64,000 nucleotides of DNA from Cryptomeria japonica (lineage: Eukaryota > Streptophyta > Pinopsida > Cupressales > Cupressaceae). Below the pieces are notes generated by a model that searched no databases, was not told the origin of the DNA, and was given only the letters and a program-made list of their open reading frames with translations. How positions within the stretch are numbered: the first letter of the stretch is position 1; each line of letters begins with the position of its first letter. Where the stretch lies: positions 473,428,573 through 473,492,572 of the forward strand of contig NC_081409.1 of the NCBI RefSeq assembly GCF_030272615.1, given 5' to 3'. The position numbers were made by a program, and so were the translations under genes. Below are positions 33,961 to 44,931 of the stretch, in pieces.

Positions 33961-36446
33961 GTGAAAGAGAATTTAAGATCAATATAAGGAAAAATTAAGC
34001 TTAGTTCTTTTATATCATTTACATTCAAAATTCCATCTCTTTTATGTAATTAATCTCTGATTTGCTAAATAACATATTTGGGTTTTAGAGATGTAGCAAT
34101 TAGTTGACCCCTGCTATAATACAAGCTACTAATTTCATGTGGTCTAATGTACTCGAGTTAATATTTATTATTGACATAGAAGAAATAGTGATGGTGGTTT
34201 ATTAAGAGTTTTAAGTAAAAGTTAATTTAGCTAGTATAACGAAGTATCGACATTATTAGTCAGAGCAATATGATAAAACGAATACCTCTACCGGATAATG
34301 CCTATGCTGAATTTAATCTTCTATTATTGAATTTGGTTATGTAATGGTGAGTCTTGACATGATAGTGTTGGTTGAAAGTTGGTCAAGCCCCTAATTAGGA
34401 AACCGTCAAACAAGAGTATCCAGGATTGTTTGTTTCTTTTTGTTTGTTATGACTCATTTTGACCCGCTTCAAAAGGGATCTTTATGTAATTAACGTCCGA
34501 GATGTCTGTTGTATATTGATTTTATTCGCCTAAGTGGCAAGATGTAAAAGACTCATAAATCATGTATTTCTAACAACATAATACCAAAGGGGTCTTGCAG
34601 TTGAGCAGACCCGGAGATGTAGCCCATCCGGGGTGAACTCCGAGATCATATCTGTGTTTATGCGATGTTTATAGCGTACTTTGTTTTATGTTTTAAATTA
34701 TCTTGAATGGTTGTATTCTTGCATAGTGTAAAGTGTAAATTAAATGAATTCAAATTTAAATGTATAACATTTTTCAGATGGATAAACGTAGTTATTCAAG
34801 TTCATAAAATGTTGTGAATTATGAATATGGCATGGTATTTAAATATTGAAATTAAAGTGTGGAAAAAAAAAGTAAATTGGTAATGTTAATTTAAAATGTA
34901 ATAGTGGAAGAAATTTAATTAGAATTACTTTATTGGATTAACTTGATATTGAGCATATCAATGGAATGAATGTAAAAAGGAAATAAAGTTAAAATTCATG
35001 TCATAATTCCTAGATTTAAAACTAAAGGATGAACATCATATAAATATCTATCTGCTTTCCTTAAGTAAATGAATCACGCCATGTCAATTATGTTTCGTTA
35101 AATTGAATGAATTTGATAAGTTATTTCACGTTTAAATCTCGACAATAATCCTCATCAGATTAATTTGATAATTCGTGAGGACTCAACTAGGCATCCATGT
35201 TGTATATTGGATGGATATACTCATTAACCCTTGTTGTAATCATAACCAATAATCCTCACCAGATTTCATTTATAATTGGGTGAACTCAATGGGATATCCA
35301 TATTTTTAATCCCTTATAAAAGGAATCCCTCACGATTGCTAAAATTAAACTAAAATGGAAAAGTAACTGATTTGTTGTTTAAACATTAAATCCTAGTAAA
35401 AGTATCTCTCTCATTTTAAGATCATTTAACAAGAAGAGAACAAAACGAGAGATATGCAAAAAGATAATTGTATTTTAATCCGAATAGAAGAACGTCATTA
35501 TGATCTTATTACTTTAATCTTGAAAAGTTAAATATTATCTTCCTAACTATATCTTAAAGTTAAAGGATGAACTCTTGTGGCTCAAATACATTTTTCATGT
35601 AAAGATTCTAGCCATCTAGGTAGTATTATTTTTAAACTTCAAGTGAATTCCCATGGCTACTCACACTATACCTATCATAAGAGTTTTCAACCCATCAGTT
35701 GGCTACGCATGGAACCAAATGAAGGGATCTCACTCTGATTGTTGTAGTTAATCCCTAAGGAATGAATTCTTCCTATGAACCTTACTTTTTAAATATTTAA
35801 TATAAATATTAGACGTGAGTGAATCCTTTGAAATCAAACGAGGGGATTCCTCGTTCTACTAAACGAAGTTTATCCTTTAACGAATGAATCTCATTAAGCC
35901 TATCTATAGCATTATAGGATGATGTCAAGTGTGGATGGTTATTTTAGAACTCTAATGAATGAACTTTGTTAAACTTAAAACGCTTGAACCTATTTGGAGA
36001 CCTCCTAATGAAATTACGAATCAAAGTGTATTAATTAAATAACCTATCAAGGTCCTACTAATCACCCAAAGTAAATGATCGATTCCTAAGATTAGAAGAT
36101 GCCAAACCATTGAACACATATATAATCAAGACCTATGCATTTTCCCGTAATATAAGATATCCAGATTGATGGATCTGATGACGCAAGATGAGTTAGGTGT
36201 AAGGTTGTGTAATCGCGTTAGGAAACTCCTTAGGATTGTTTGAGCCTTCCGCTGTGATATCTAAATTGAAAGATTATCTCCATTGTATTTTAATGTCGTG
36301 TCTAATTATGAATTGAGTTAACTTCAACTATCTTAATGTTGTAACTTTGCTTTAACGCTCTTAATTATTATTAATAAAAAAAAAATTACACTCTATTTGA
36401 GTGTTTTTAACTTAAACCCTTAGGGGTTTCCTGGCGGGGCATTACA
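31736..36446 (-). mobile_element. 4.7-kb solo LTR nested inside the outer solo LTR
   Basis: A perfect 5-bp duplication CATAG (31731-31735 and 36447-36451) flanks it. The ends are TGTAACGCCC and GGGGCATTACA, which are inverted with respect to each other. Read on the minus strand it starts TGTAATGCCCCGCC. It has no coding domain over 4711 bp. It contains a GC-rich tract (33530-33775) and a TA repeat (about 33929-33960). The length is large for an LTR. It might hide a further insertion, but I saw no internal duplicated target site. The strand is a best guess. Confidence 0.85.
33530..33775. other. GC-rich tract in the 4.7-kb solo LTR
   Basis: About 245 bases are strongly GC-rich within AT-rich surroundings, with repeated pieces such as GGGGACTGCGTC (two copies), CAGTGGGGGCC with CTGTGTGGGGGTGCC, and GGCCGCAG. 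Several short CpG-containing inverted pieces could fold. The overlapping open frames on both strands here are explained by the lack of stop codons in GC-rich DNA. No gene is supported. Confidence 0.75.
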
Positions 36447-36489
36447 CATAGAGTCCTTCTTCTGCATTCCTCATTTTTATCGCTTTCAA

Positions 36490-36970
36490 ATTAGGTCTTG
36501 TCGATAGCAATCTTCAGTCATGATTTTGGTCAATCTTATCCTGTCGCATCATGGTGCGTGCTCATTTATCATCTTGGACATCATCAATCCTAATCGATGA
36601 TAGAATTAGGGTTTTGTCCTCTTGTCAATCTTTCAATCATCTTTAGCTTGTTAGTAACCATTTGTGATTATCGACTTGTCAATCTCATCATTTTGCGATC
36701 GATTCGTCATCGATCCTTGTCCTTGTCAATCTTGTTATTTTGCGATTGATTCATCATCGATCCTTGTCCTTTTCAATCATGTCAATTTGGATCGATTAGT
36801 CATTGTTCCTCGTCAATTGGCGCCTATCAATTTGATCTCCTTGTCAATCTTGGTCAATTTTTCATTGATTTTTGTCAACCAATCTCAATCATTTATCAAC
36901 ATTGGTCCTTTGTCAATTAGAATCATGATCGAACCTACATTAATTTCTTGTTGTCTTGACCTAATTCCTT
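36490..36970. repeat. Irregular TTGTCAATC-type short repeats in the outer solo LTR
   Basis: Many copies of CTTGTCAATC, CTTGTCATC and GATCGATTCGTCATCGATCC-like pieces are scattered through the U3-like part of this LTR, and a second cluster of CTTGTCATAATTTG pieces lies at 37300-37410. The open frame 36664-36996 arises from this repetition and is not a gene. Confidence 0.65.
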
Positions 36971-37482
36971 GTCCTCTTATTTCTAGGGTTTTATGATTTG
37001 TTCATTTAATCCTTTTCTTCTTCTTTGTGGGTTAAATAAATCTATTTATTTAGTCCTAGGTCTCTTTCATGAATTAATTAATGGATGAAAACCTATTAAT
37101 TAATTCACCTAATTTCTATTTCATCTTTTTCCTCAATTTTCTAATTTGCTAATTTCTCGTAATTCCTAATTTCTATTTCTCCTATTTTCTTTAATTTTTC
37201 TAATATTTCCCCTAATTTCATTCCCTCATTTTCTCCTATGTTTATGCTTCCATTTGTTGCAATCATGGAGGCTATTTTCTCTCTTCCCTTTTGTCATGGG
37301 AATGGCATTTCAATCTTGTCATAATTTGTCATACATCTTGCATAGCAACTTGTCATAATTTGTGCATAATTTGTCATACACCTTGCATAGAAAATGTCAC
37401 ACATTTGTCATAATTTTGCCATTCTTGATTTGAATTTCCTTTCAAATCTCTTCATGCTAATCTTGTCCTCTCTCCAATTTGT

Positions 37483-37490
37483 CTATAAAT
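37483..37490 (+). promoter_or_regulatory. Probable TATA box of the outer solo LTR
   Basis: CTATAAAT lies about 320 bases before the LTR end, a normal place for an LTR promoter. This is the main evidence for plus orientation. Confidence 0.5.
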
Positions 37491-37815
37491 TGGATGATTT
37501 TCTTTAATGAAAGGGGAATCAATCACATTTTCGAGTAACCTTATGCTACGAATTTCATCTCTCAACAACTTGCTTTCCACTTGCATTTTGCACTTGTAGG
37601 TGAGATCCACATCAAATTTGAAGGTGAAAGAAGAACAATGGAGCCACATGAAGGAGATATTTGCATCGGTTTTCTTCGATTTCATTTGATTTGAATATCT
37701 TGTCTTTATGTCTTCATTGATTGGATTTAGGATTGCTTTCATAGCAGCTTTAGGTTTTGTGGTTGTCCTAATTGCTATTGTTTTGATGATTTTCAATTTC
37801 CTGATCTACACAATC

Positions 37816-38985
37816 AAATGTAAGAAAGTATGTGACAGAGTGTGGGATATGCCAAAGGGAAAAGGGGACAAGTTCCAATGTAGGTCTATATACTCCATTA
37901 CCCATCCCTACCTAACCTTAAGATTTAGTTAGCACGGATTTTGACTTAGGTCTCCCTAGGACTAGATTAGGATATGACAATATATATGTTGTTGTGGACA
38001 GATCTTCAACAATTGCACACTTTTTGCCATGCAAAGTTACACATGATGCTTCTAGTATTGCAGGTTTGTTCTTCAAGGAGGTTGTTAGACTTTATGGGTT
38101 ACCCTTGACCATCATATCTGACTAAGATCCCAAGTTTGTAGGACATTTTTGGAGGACTTTGTGGCATAGGTTGGGAAAAACTTGTCTTTCTCTTCTACTT
38201 ATCACCCTCAATCTGATGGAGAGACATAGGTGATTAATAGATCCCTTGGGAATTTGTTGAGGTGCTTGACTAAGGACCATGGGGCCACTTGGGATTCCAT
38301 TCTTCCATAGGCATAATTCCCATACAATGACTCTGTGAACAGAAGTACAGGATTGGGTCCTTTCCAAATTGTATATGGCGCTCATCCTAGAGGTGTTTAT
38401 TAACTTTGAGAGGTACCAAATATTGACAAGAGGAGTGGTCAAGTGGATGATTTTGCTGAAGTCATGAAGGACATACAGCAACAAGTTAGGGATAGATTGG
38501 TTCAAACCTCTGAAAAGTACAAGCAAGTAGTAGATGCCACAAGGAGAGATATTAAGTTCAAGGTGGGAGATATGGTGATGACTCATCTCAAAAAAGAAAG
38601 ACTCCCTAAGGAGAAGTATACCAAGCTACTCATGAAAAAGATGGGTCCTTTCAAGATCCTCAAAAGATGTGGGACAAATGCCTACAAGATAGATCTATGC
38701 CCTAATGTTGGTCTATCTCCTATATTTAATGTTTCTGACATATATACATATAAGGTTTTTGTGGATGATGTTTGTGTTGTAGGTCCATCTAATTCTTCTA
38801 GCCCAGTAATGTTGGAAGGACTTCCACCTCCTCTCAAACCTGAGATTGAGTGCATTTTGGATCAAAGGGTTAGCAAGAAGACAAGGAGGAAGACTTACTT
38901 GGAGTATCTCGTCAAATGGAAGAATCAACCTTTAGAGGATGCAACCTAGATGACCTCGAAGGCCATTGAGAAAATAAGAACTTGA
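37816..38985 (+). pseudogene. Gypsy-B integrase core, C-terminal domain and chromodomain-like end
   Basis: The phase resumes after the solo LTR with RKYVTECGICQREKG, then [15 protein letters not shown] and TIISD with DPKFVGHF, and SSTYHPQSDGET with VINR, so the D, D and E of the catalytic triad are still present. It continues with GDMVMTHLKKERLPKEKY and MGPFKILKRCGTNAYKIDL, then ends with RRKTYLEYLVKWKNQPLED, which resembles a chromodomain and supports a chromovirus. Stops occur at about 38122, 38228, 38308, 38401 and 38947 among others. The final TGA is 38983-38985. Confidence 0.88.
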
Positions 38986-39035
38986 TTGTTAGATATCCCA
39001 ACTAAAGGGACTTGAGTTTTTGGAGCCCGAGAGTA

Positions 39036-39526
39036 TGGTGCAGAGCACCTTTTCTTTTCAAGCAAGGTTCTAACCATAGTAGTGTTTAAATTATATTTTG
39101 TGTTGTAAGATGGGGTTGGATCAATGATCGCCCTTGATGTAATAGAGTGCCTATTTTTATGGTCAATAATCTCTTAGGTGAGCATATAAACCTAGAGGTC
39201 TCTTAGACCATGAAGACTTGGAATTTGGATTTTAGTGTTGATAGGTCTAGGATTTTTTCTTAGGTGTTTGGAGTCAAATAATGACCTTGGAGATGTTCCC
39301 ATAAGGTCTAAGTTCTTAATTTCCCAATATATTCCAAGCTGCAAAAATGTTGCATTTTGTTGTCAAGCAACTTTGAAAAGTTATCGGTAGGATGACAACT
39401 ACCTCTCCAATGTTCATAACTATTCAAAATTTGGTTATGGAAATTGAGGAGGGTTTATATATGTTTGAACAATCATGGGGAAGGTTGTTGGAGATTTTTG
39501 TAAAGTTTGGTGGAGAAAGTGAATAA
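39036..39526 (+). repeat. 3' LTR of Gypsy-B, truncated
   Basis: TGGTGCAGAGCACC at 39036 matches the start of the 5' LTR. The match runs for about 490 bases, with many substitutions and an insertion of about 20 bases near 39270-39290, then stops at 39526 where the Gypsy-C LTR begins. A purine-rich piece (TTTTGGAGCCCGAGAG) lies just upstream and may be a decayed purine tract. Confidence 0.88.
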
Positions 39527-40676
39527 TGTAATACCCTAAAATTGGTCATCTAAACCATGGGCCCCTAATCTTGACAACATCACCAAGGTCCGAAACAAAG
39601 GCAATTAAATCAACCTTGAGCACATTATTAATTCTTTAATTATCAAAAATCACATGGCAAATCAATTACTCAATATTAATTAAATATTTATTTAATTAAT
39701 CAAATCATTTCCAAGAATATCATTTTGATCAATTATCCCATTTTAATTTATTAAATATCCTTGCATATTTAATTAATTAATAAATTTGCCATTCAATCAT
39801 GCAAAAAGGATTAATTTATTACAAAAGATGAATTAATTTATTACAAAGAGTTGAATTGAAAATAAAACAAAAAAAGAATTGAATTGAGAGAGAAATCAAA
39901 CTTGAGATATTATTTCTTTTTCTAAATTTAAAATTTGAAATCAAAAAAGCAATTTAATTGAATTATTGAATTATTCTCTAAAATTGGAACTCAAAGCTTT
40001 TCATAAAAAGAAGTTCAGTTGCATTGAAAAGACCCTTTTCTTGAATAAATTAAAGAATTATCTATTTTTATCCTATATGCATGGAATTAATTTATTATTA
40101 TTTTCCAATGCAACTTGGACTTCTAATTTGAATGCATTTCAATTAAACTATAATTGGAATCTATCTCAAGGTTAACTAAACATGATTTCTCAATTATTTC
40201 AATTAATCCTAAATTGAGCTTTTTCTCTTGTGATTCTCTATAAATTCAGTCTTCAGCTCTCATTCCAATTCACCCTAGAGATTTTTGAGAACATGCTTGG
40301 AGATTATTATCACGCTAATTTCGCTCTGGAGTCATTGAAGATTATTGTGCTTTTTAGATTATTTGCATCCATTTTACATCCATTATTGCTTGCATCCATT
40401 GTTGCTTCAATTGATTGTTATTGCTTGAATTATTAATCCATCTTGTATCCATATAGCTTAATATCATATAGATTAAATCCTTCATCTTGGTGTAGTCTAG
40501 TCAATGGTATTGCTTATAAAAATCTGAGAGCAATCTTATACTCGCATCTTTTAGAATGCAATTAGTCGCTTTGCTATGGTTTATTTCTTATTGATTATTG
40601 ATTACTAACCATGCATATAATGACTTAATAGAAGTGTTGTGCTTGCAGCTACCAGGTTCAGTTTTTCACACACACA
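39527..40676 (+). repeat. 5' LTR of Gypsy-C
   Basis: It starts TGTAATACCC and ends ACACACA, four bases before the primer site. The first 661 bases match 63340-64000 with no length difference and about 15 substitutions by my hand count (about 2.3%). The first half is very AT-rich with repeated TTAATTAA-type text. Confidence 0.9.
40236..40245 (+). promoter_or_regulatory. Probable TATA box in the Gypsy-C 5' LTR
   Basis: TCTATAAATT lies about 710 bases into the 1150-bp LTR, a plausible place for the U3/R boundary. The homologous position in the 3' LTR lies beyond the window. Confidence 0.6.
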
Positions 40677-40680
40677 TCTC

Positions 40681-40698
40681 TGGTGCCCACCGTAGGGC
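40681..40698 (+). other. Primer binding site of Gypsy-C
   Basis: TGGTGCCCACCGTAGGGC follows the LTR end by four bases. It differs from the initiator-Met site of the other elements and resembles the TGGCGCCCACC-type sites of Tat/Ogre elements. I cannot name the tRNA with certainty. Confidence 0.7.
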
Positions 40699-40789
40699 CT
40701 GAAGACTACATTTTTTCAGCCTCCAAGACTGACTGCTTTATTTTTTGTTATTTTCCAGGTTTCAGATTTTTTGGTTTTTCGTCTGTACA

Positions 40790-42550
40790 TCTCGTACGAC
40801 AATTTTTACAGGCTGAAACAACAAACTGCAAGTGTCGCATGAATTGCAAAAATCCTATCGTACGAGTAGATCCTCTGTCGTACGAGCAAGCATCATCAGC
40901 AATATTCTTTTGTATGATACTGCATCCTGTCTCGTACAAGTCAAGTGTCTGTCGTACGATTCTGTATTTTCTGGTAAAAAAAGGCAAATTTCATAATTTT
41001 CTCATTTCGAATTGATTATTCTAATGACTGACCCTGATTGTTTATCTGTCTATCTCAAAAAAAAATTTCACAGCCTAACTAGTTTTTGCAGAACGCTTGT
41101 CGAAGAATATGCTTGTCGCACAAAGACAATATGACTACTGATTCGTTGTCTTTGCAGGTTGCCTAAGGAGAATCGACTAAACATCTTGTATTCTTTAAAT
41201 TCATTTTTAGGAACCTAACTTGCTATCTATTTAAAGAACAAATCTATCTTTTGTGCTTTTAGAAGATTCTGAGAGGTAGGAGAGTATGCTCTTGTCTTTT
41301 TCTAGATAATTAGAAATCCAGACCCTTGAAGCTTTTTCTTTGTGTGAGATTTGTACATCTTTAGCAGGCTTGCCCTCCCGAGGGGTTGAAAAACTCTTCA
41401 AGTCATTACGGTCGGTGTGAGGGGAACAACCTAAGTGGGAACGACTAGACGCCAAGTACTCCAACCCACTACAAAATAAACGTGATTTAATGAAAATCAA
41501 GTCAACGGAAATGCCCAGGAATAGCTCTCCTCCATACCTTTGGGTATATTAAACCTTGGTTTTCAAGGCAGGGAGACCTCTTAATTGAGTTTATACCTCG
41601 ACACACCGAACGGATCCCTGACTAAATCCAATTTAAAATTAGAAGCTACCTGGTTCATCTCCGAAAGGGGGATAATCTTTGTGCAAGAGAGATAGTAACT
41701 CTCCCAAGATACTTGCCATTTCGTGCCCTCATTAGCATTTGGAGTCGGATAATACAGTGTTGAGAATCCATTGCGTGAGACTCAATGGCCATATTCTTAT
41801 TAGCTATTGGGTGTGTACCTAAATCTACAAGCAAAGGTTTTCTTTCCTCACCAAATTCCTAAGGGTTTGCATGTTGTGATTGGAGTCACTATACATACTA
41901 CTTGTTTTCTGTGTTTTCATCCCTGAAACAAAAACCAAAATACCAAAAATTGGTGAAGACCAGAAACAACTTAGTGAGTCGAAACTCTATCCGTGTCAGA
42001 AACTAGTCCATCCTGAGTCAAAACTCTGTCCATGTCAGAAACTAGTCCATCCTGAGTCGAAACTCTATCCATGTCAGAAACTAGTCCATCCTAAATCGAA
42101 ACTTTGTCCGTGTCAGAAACTAGTCTATTTTTAAGTCAGAAATCTGTCCGAGTCAGAAACTAGTCTATCTTGGTCAAAAATCAGTCCATCTCAGAATTGG
42201 TCATACTCAGTTATCATACTCAGCAATCAGAAAAACTCAAAATTTCTAGGCTCTGTCCTGTGAACAGTCGTATGAGTCTGATAATTCATCATCCTATATC
42301 ACATCCTATGTCGTATGAGTTTTCTGGTTTGTCATCCTAGACCCAATCCTGCATCGTACGAGTCATTTTATTTTGTCGTCTAACTCTGTATCTTGTATCA
42401 TATGAAACATAACTACTCTGAGTCTTTTGTCATCCTGCACATGCCCATTATCGTACTGTATGAGGTAGCAACTCATACGAAATAGAACTATTGTCATCTT
42501 GTAGCTGCTAGATTATTGTCCGGTTCAGAAAATTATGTTGTACGAGTCTC
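40790..42550 (+). repeat. Dispersed TCGTACGA-like motif, 5' clusters
   Basis: Forms such as CTCGTACGAC, TATCGTACGAG, TGTCGTACGAG, TCTCGTACAAG, TGTCGTATGAG, CATCGTACGAG and GTTGTACGAG recur in clusters at about 40790-40960 and 42265-42550, at irregular spacing of about 20-60 bases. The 8-base core is palindromic. The same motif returns at 61803-62008, in the 3' region of the element. Confidence 0.75.
41976..42175 (+). repeat. 39-bp tandem repeat (about 4.5 units) in the Gypsy-C leader
   Basis: Units begin GAGTCGAAACTCTATCC and continue with GTCAGAAACTAGTCCATCC. Four units are nearly regular (41976, 42015, 42054, 42093) and are followed by degenerate ones. The unit length is a multiple of three, so it leaves an apparent open frame with a 13-residue repeat (KLYPCQKLVHP), but nothing else suggests coding. 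Confidence 0.85.
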
Positions 42551-42955
42551 TGGTTTTGTCAAAATAGAACAGTCAAACTTGCCTAAAAATAGCTTACAGC
42601 AAACATAATATTGGTTATCATTTTCCTGAGAATAAACAGATCAAGACAGTGTACCTCTGCCATTTGCATTGCACGATTTGGTCGATCACCTTTCAGCTAG
42701 TTCAATCAACTACCTATCAAATTTAGTCACTTAGACAATGTCTTATATAGGATAGATCATTCCTGAAACCAGACTGAATCTTACACTATGCTTAGAATCA
42801 ACTTAGATAACATCTTAGATAGGATAGATCATTCCTGAAATTAGACTAAATCTCAGTTGTTTCTCCTAAACAATACTCTAAACAGAACAACTAGCTCTGA
42901 AATTGATCTTGACCTCTGCATCACAAACACATTTAGGTCACACAAATCCATAAAG

Positions 42956-44893
42956 ATGCCTATTCAAACCAGGAGTTCTCGTAAGAAAGAAGCCAAAGGC
43001 AAAGAAAAAACCTTCACCTATCAAGATAATCTATTCTACGTGAAGGATCCACTCACTGATATGCCATCGTCATCAGGTAGACCAATTTTTGATGAACCAA
43101 AATCTCCCACTATACATGAGACAGAATACAATGACGGAAACAAAAATGACCGTAATATTCCCGAAAATCATAATGACTCCTCATCATCAAGTGAGATTGA
43201 CGAAGACGTCGAACCTCCAAAAAAAAAATCCTTGACTGTCAAAAGGACAAATACTTTAGAAAAATGATGAAAACTATCATGACCCCAGAGAAGGAAGACT
43301 ATTTCTTAGAACTAGCAAAACAAGGTGCCAAACTTCCTATTGGATATGATGTTTAGACACTTGTTACTAAAAGGGAAGACTCACCTATACTCATGGTACA
43401 CAAACAATTACTAGCTTTGCAGATGGAGGTCACAGAACTGAAGAATAAGGACAAGTCCCCGAAATAATATTCTCTGGAAACAATATGTCCGTTTCCATTT
43501 GACAAGAATCTACACATGCCTCCATTTCCTTCACGAGTGGAAATCCCAAAATTTGACAAATATGACAGTGCCTCAGATCCTCAAGATCATGTTAGGGAAT
43601 TTAGTGCTGCTTGTATGGAATTCATGCACGATCAAATGTACCTCATGCGTCTCTTCCCAAGTAGTTTAGGGGGTCAAGCAATGGAATGGTTCTCAAGTCT
43701 ACCCAAAGGAATAAAAACATTCAAAGAACTAATCCAATTGTTTTTACAACAATACTCATACAACATTCGACATCTTGTGACTATGATAGATCTTTGTAAT
43801 ACTCAATAGAAAATAGGGGAACCTCTTCTTACTTTTCTCCAACGCTGGAGAAAGATGTTCTCTAGGTACCCACGACCTATTCTAGACTCTGATAAAATGG
43901 ATATATTTGTCAATAACTTGGTCCCCGAACTGAAATATAGCATACAAATGCAAGTACACCCATCATTTAACAAAGTGGTAGCTAATGCCATTTGAATGGA
44001 AGATGTGCTCATAAAGAAGAGAGATATCAGACCTTGGAAAGAAACACAAATAGGATCTAGCTCTAAAGAGAAGAACAAGTATTGGAAATTTGGCAAAGAT
44101 AACAATAAGAATGGTGTTAATGATGGAGTAGTAGACACTATCAAAACCAACTCAAAATCCACAATATTCAACTTGGCTAGTGGTACACAAACACTTAAAG
44201 CTGCTGAGATTGCGGCAGAGAATTCACCAAAGAAAACAAAGGAATGGTTCAAAGAAAAGCCTTGGCTTTCCAAACCTAAGCATGATTTTACTCCTCTTGA
44301 AGAATCATATGAATCCACTTTCAAAACTCTAATGGCAAACAACTTGATAACACTACTAGATAACTCTAGACCATATGATCCAGATGTCAAACCGAGATGG
44401 TGGAGAGAAAATGAATATTGTGACTTCCATCGGAATAAGGGTCATAACATAAACAATTACATGAAGTTAAAACATGAGATTCAAGATCTCATAGACATTG
44501 GTAAAGTTGTTGTTGGGAATCATCCAACCAATGCTGATCATAAAGCATTTAAAGACCCTTTGCCTGCTTACGAACAAGGTGATTCCTCAAAGACCAAAGG
44601 AGGTGCCATTGTTAATTATACTTATGCTAGCCAGGACAACATTATCAACATGATTGAACCTTCACACTCAAAATATTGCAATGTGATTATAGTTCAAAAT
44701 AAACCAAATGAATCACAATATGCAAGAGCTCTGACCAGATCTCAGAAAGTTACCCTCCAAGGAGCTAGTTCTTCCAACCTGGCTCAAGAAACATCAAATC
44801 CAACAGCCTTGCCAAACAAACAAAAGGAATCAACCTTGGACAAATTTAAAAGATTAACCTCATCATCATCCTCTAGATACAACGTGGTTGAAT
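42956..44893 (+). pseudogene. Gypsy-C gag
   Basis: The start at ATG 42956 (MPIQTRSSRKKEAKGK) fits a basic Tat-like gag start. A frameshift near 43260 moves the reading to another phase, which runs to TAG 44893 with stops at about 43354, 43468, 43807 and 43996. The gag core shows VEIPKFDKYDSASDPQDHV, LFPSSLGGQAMEWFSSLP, FLQQYSYNIRHLVTMIDL and LTFLQRWRKMFSRYP. A CCHC-like motif is CDFHRNKGHNINNY, with Tyr where the last Cys is expected. Family placement is by motif order. Confidence 0.85.
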
Positions 44894-44931
44894 AGTTAAA
44901 AAGGACAAATGCTCAAATTTCAATTTTTGAA

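Larger units (their letters stand above)
31601..37810 (+). mobile_element. Solo LTR inserted in the Gypsy-B integrase, itself interrupted
   Basis: A perfect 5-bp duplication CAATC (31596-31600 and 37811-37815) flanks the insert. The outer LTR starts TATAGACATC (probably once TGTAGA) and ends GATCTACA, an inverted-terminal pattern. Without the inner insert and its target duplication the LTR is 1494 bp. No internal coding region, primer site or second LTR is present, so it is a solo LTR, probably left by LTR-LTR recombination. Removing it rejoins the integrase frame around RMQS and RKYVTECGICQREKG. The strand is inferred from a TATA box at 37483. Confidence 0.88.
25442..39526 (+). mobile_element. 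Gypsy-B: Ty3/Gypsy chromovirus-like element with nested solo LTRs
   Basis: The order is 5' LTR (25442-28134), initiator-Met primer site (28140-28151), gag with an intact zinc knuckle, protease, RT, RNase H, integrase split by a 6.2-kb nested insert, an integrase C-terminus with a chromodomain-like end, and a 3' LTR starting at 39036. The 3' LTR is cut at 39526 by Gypsy-C. Gag is open, but pol has several stops and a changed protease site. The LTR pair differs at many positions and by an indel of about 20 bases, so it is an old insertion. Confidence 0.9.
40699..42955 (+). other. Gypsy-C leader between primer site and gag
   Basis: This is a long untranslated stretch with no long coding phase. 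It holds two clusters of TCGTACGA-like motifs (40790-40960 and 42265-42550) and a 39-bp tandem repeat (41976-42175). Between them is a less repetitive stretch (41230-41880) with several CCGA and GGGAG boxes. By analogy with retroviral leaders it would hold the packaging signal, which is inference. Confidence 0.65.

Noticed and set aside
36664-36996. 110-residue open frame
   Set aside because: Produced by TTGTCAATC-type repeats in an LTR; no domain and low complexity.
41880-42134. Repeat-containing small protein (KLYPCQKLVHP units)
   Set aside because: It arises from a 39-bp minisatellite whose unit is a multiple of three, within an untranslated leader.
41976-42175. CRISPR-like array
   Set aside because: Units are directly tandem with no unique spacers, in a plant retrotransposon leader.
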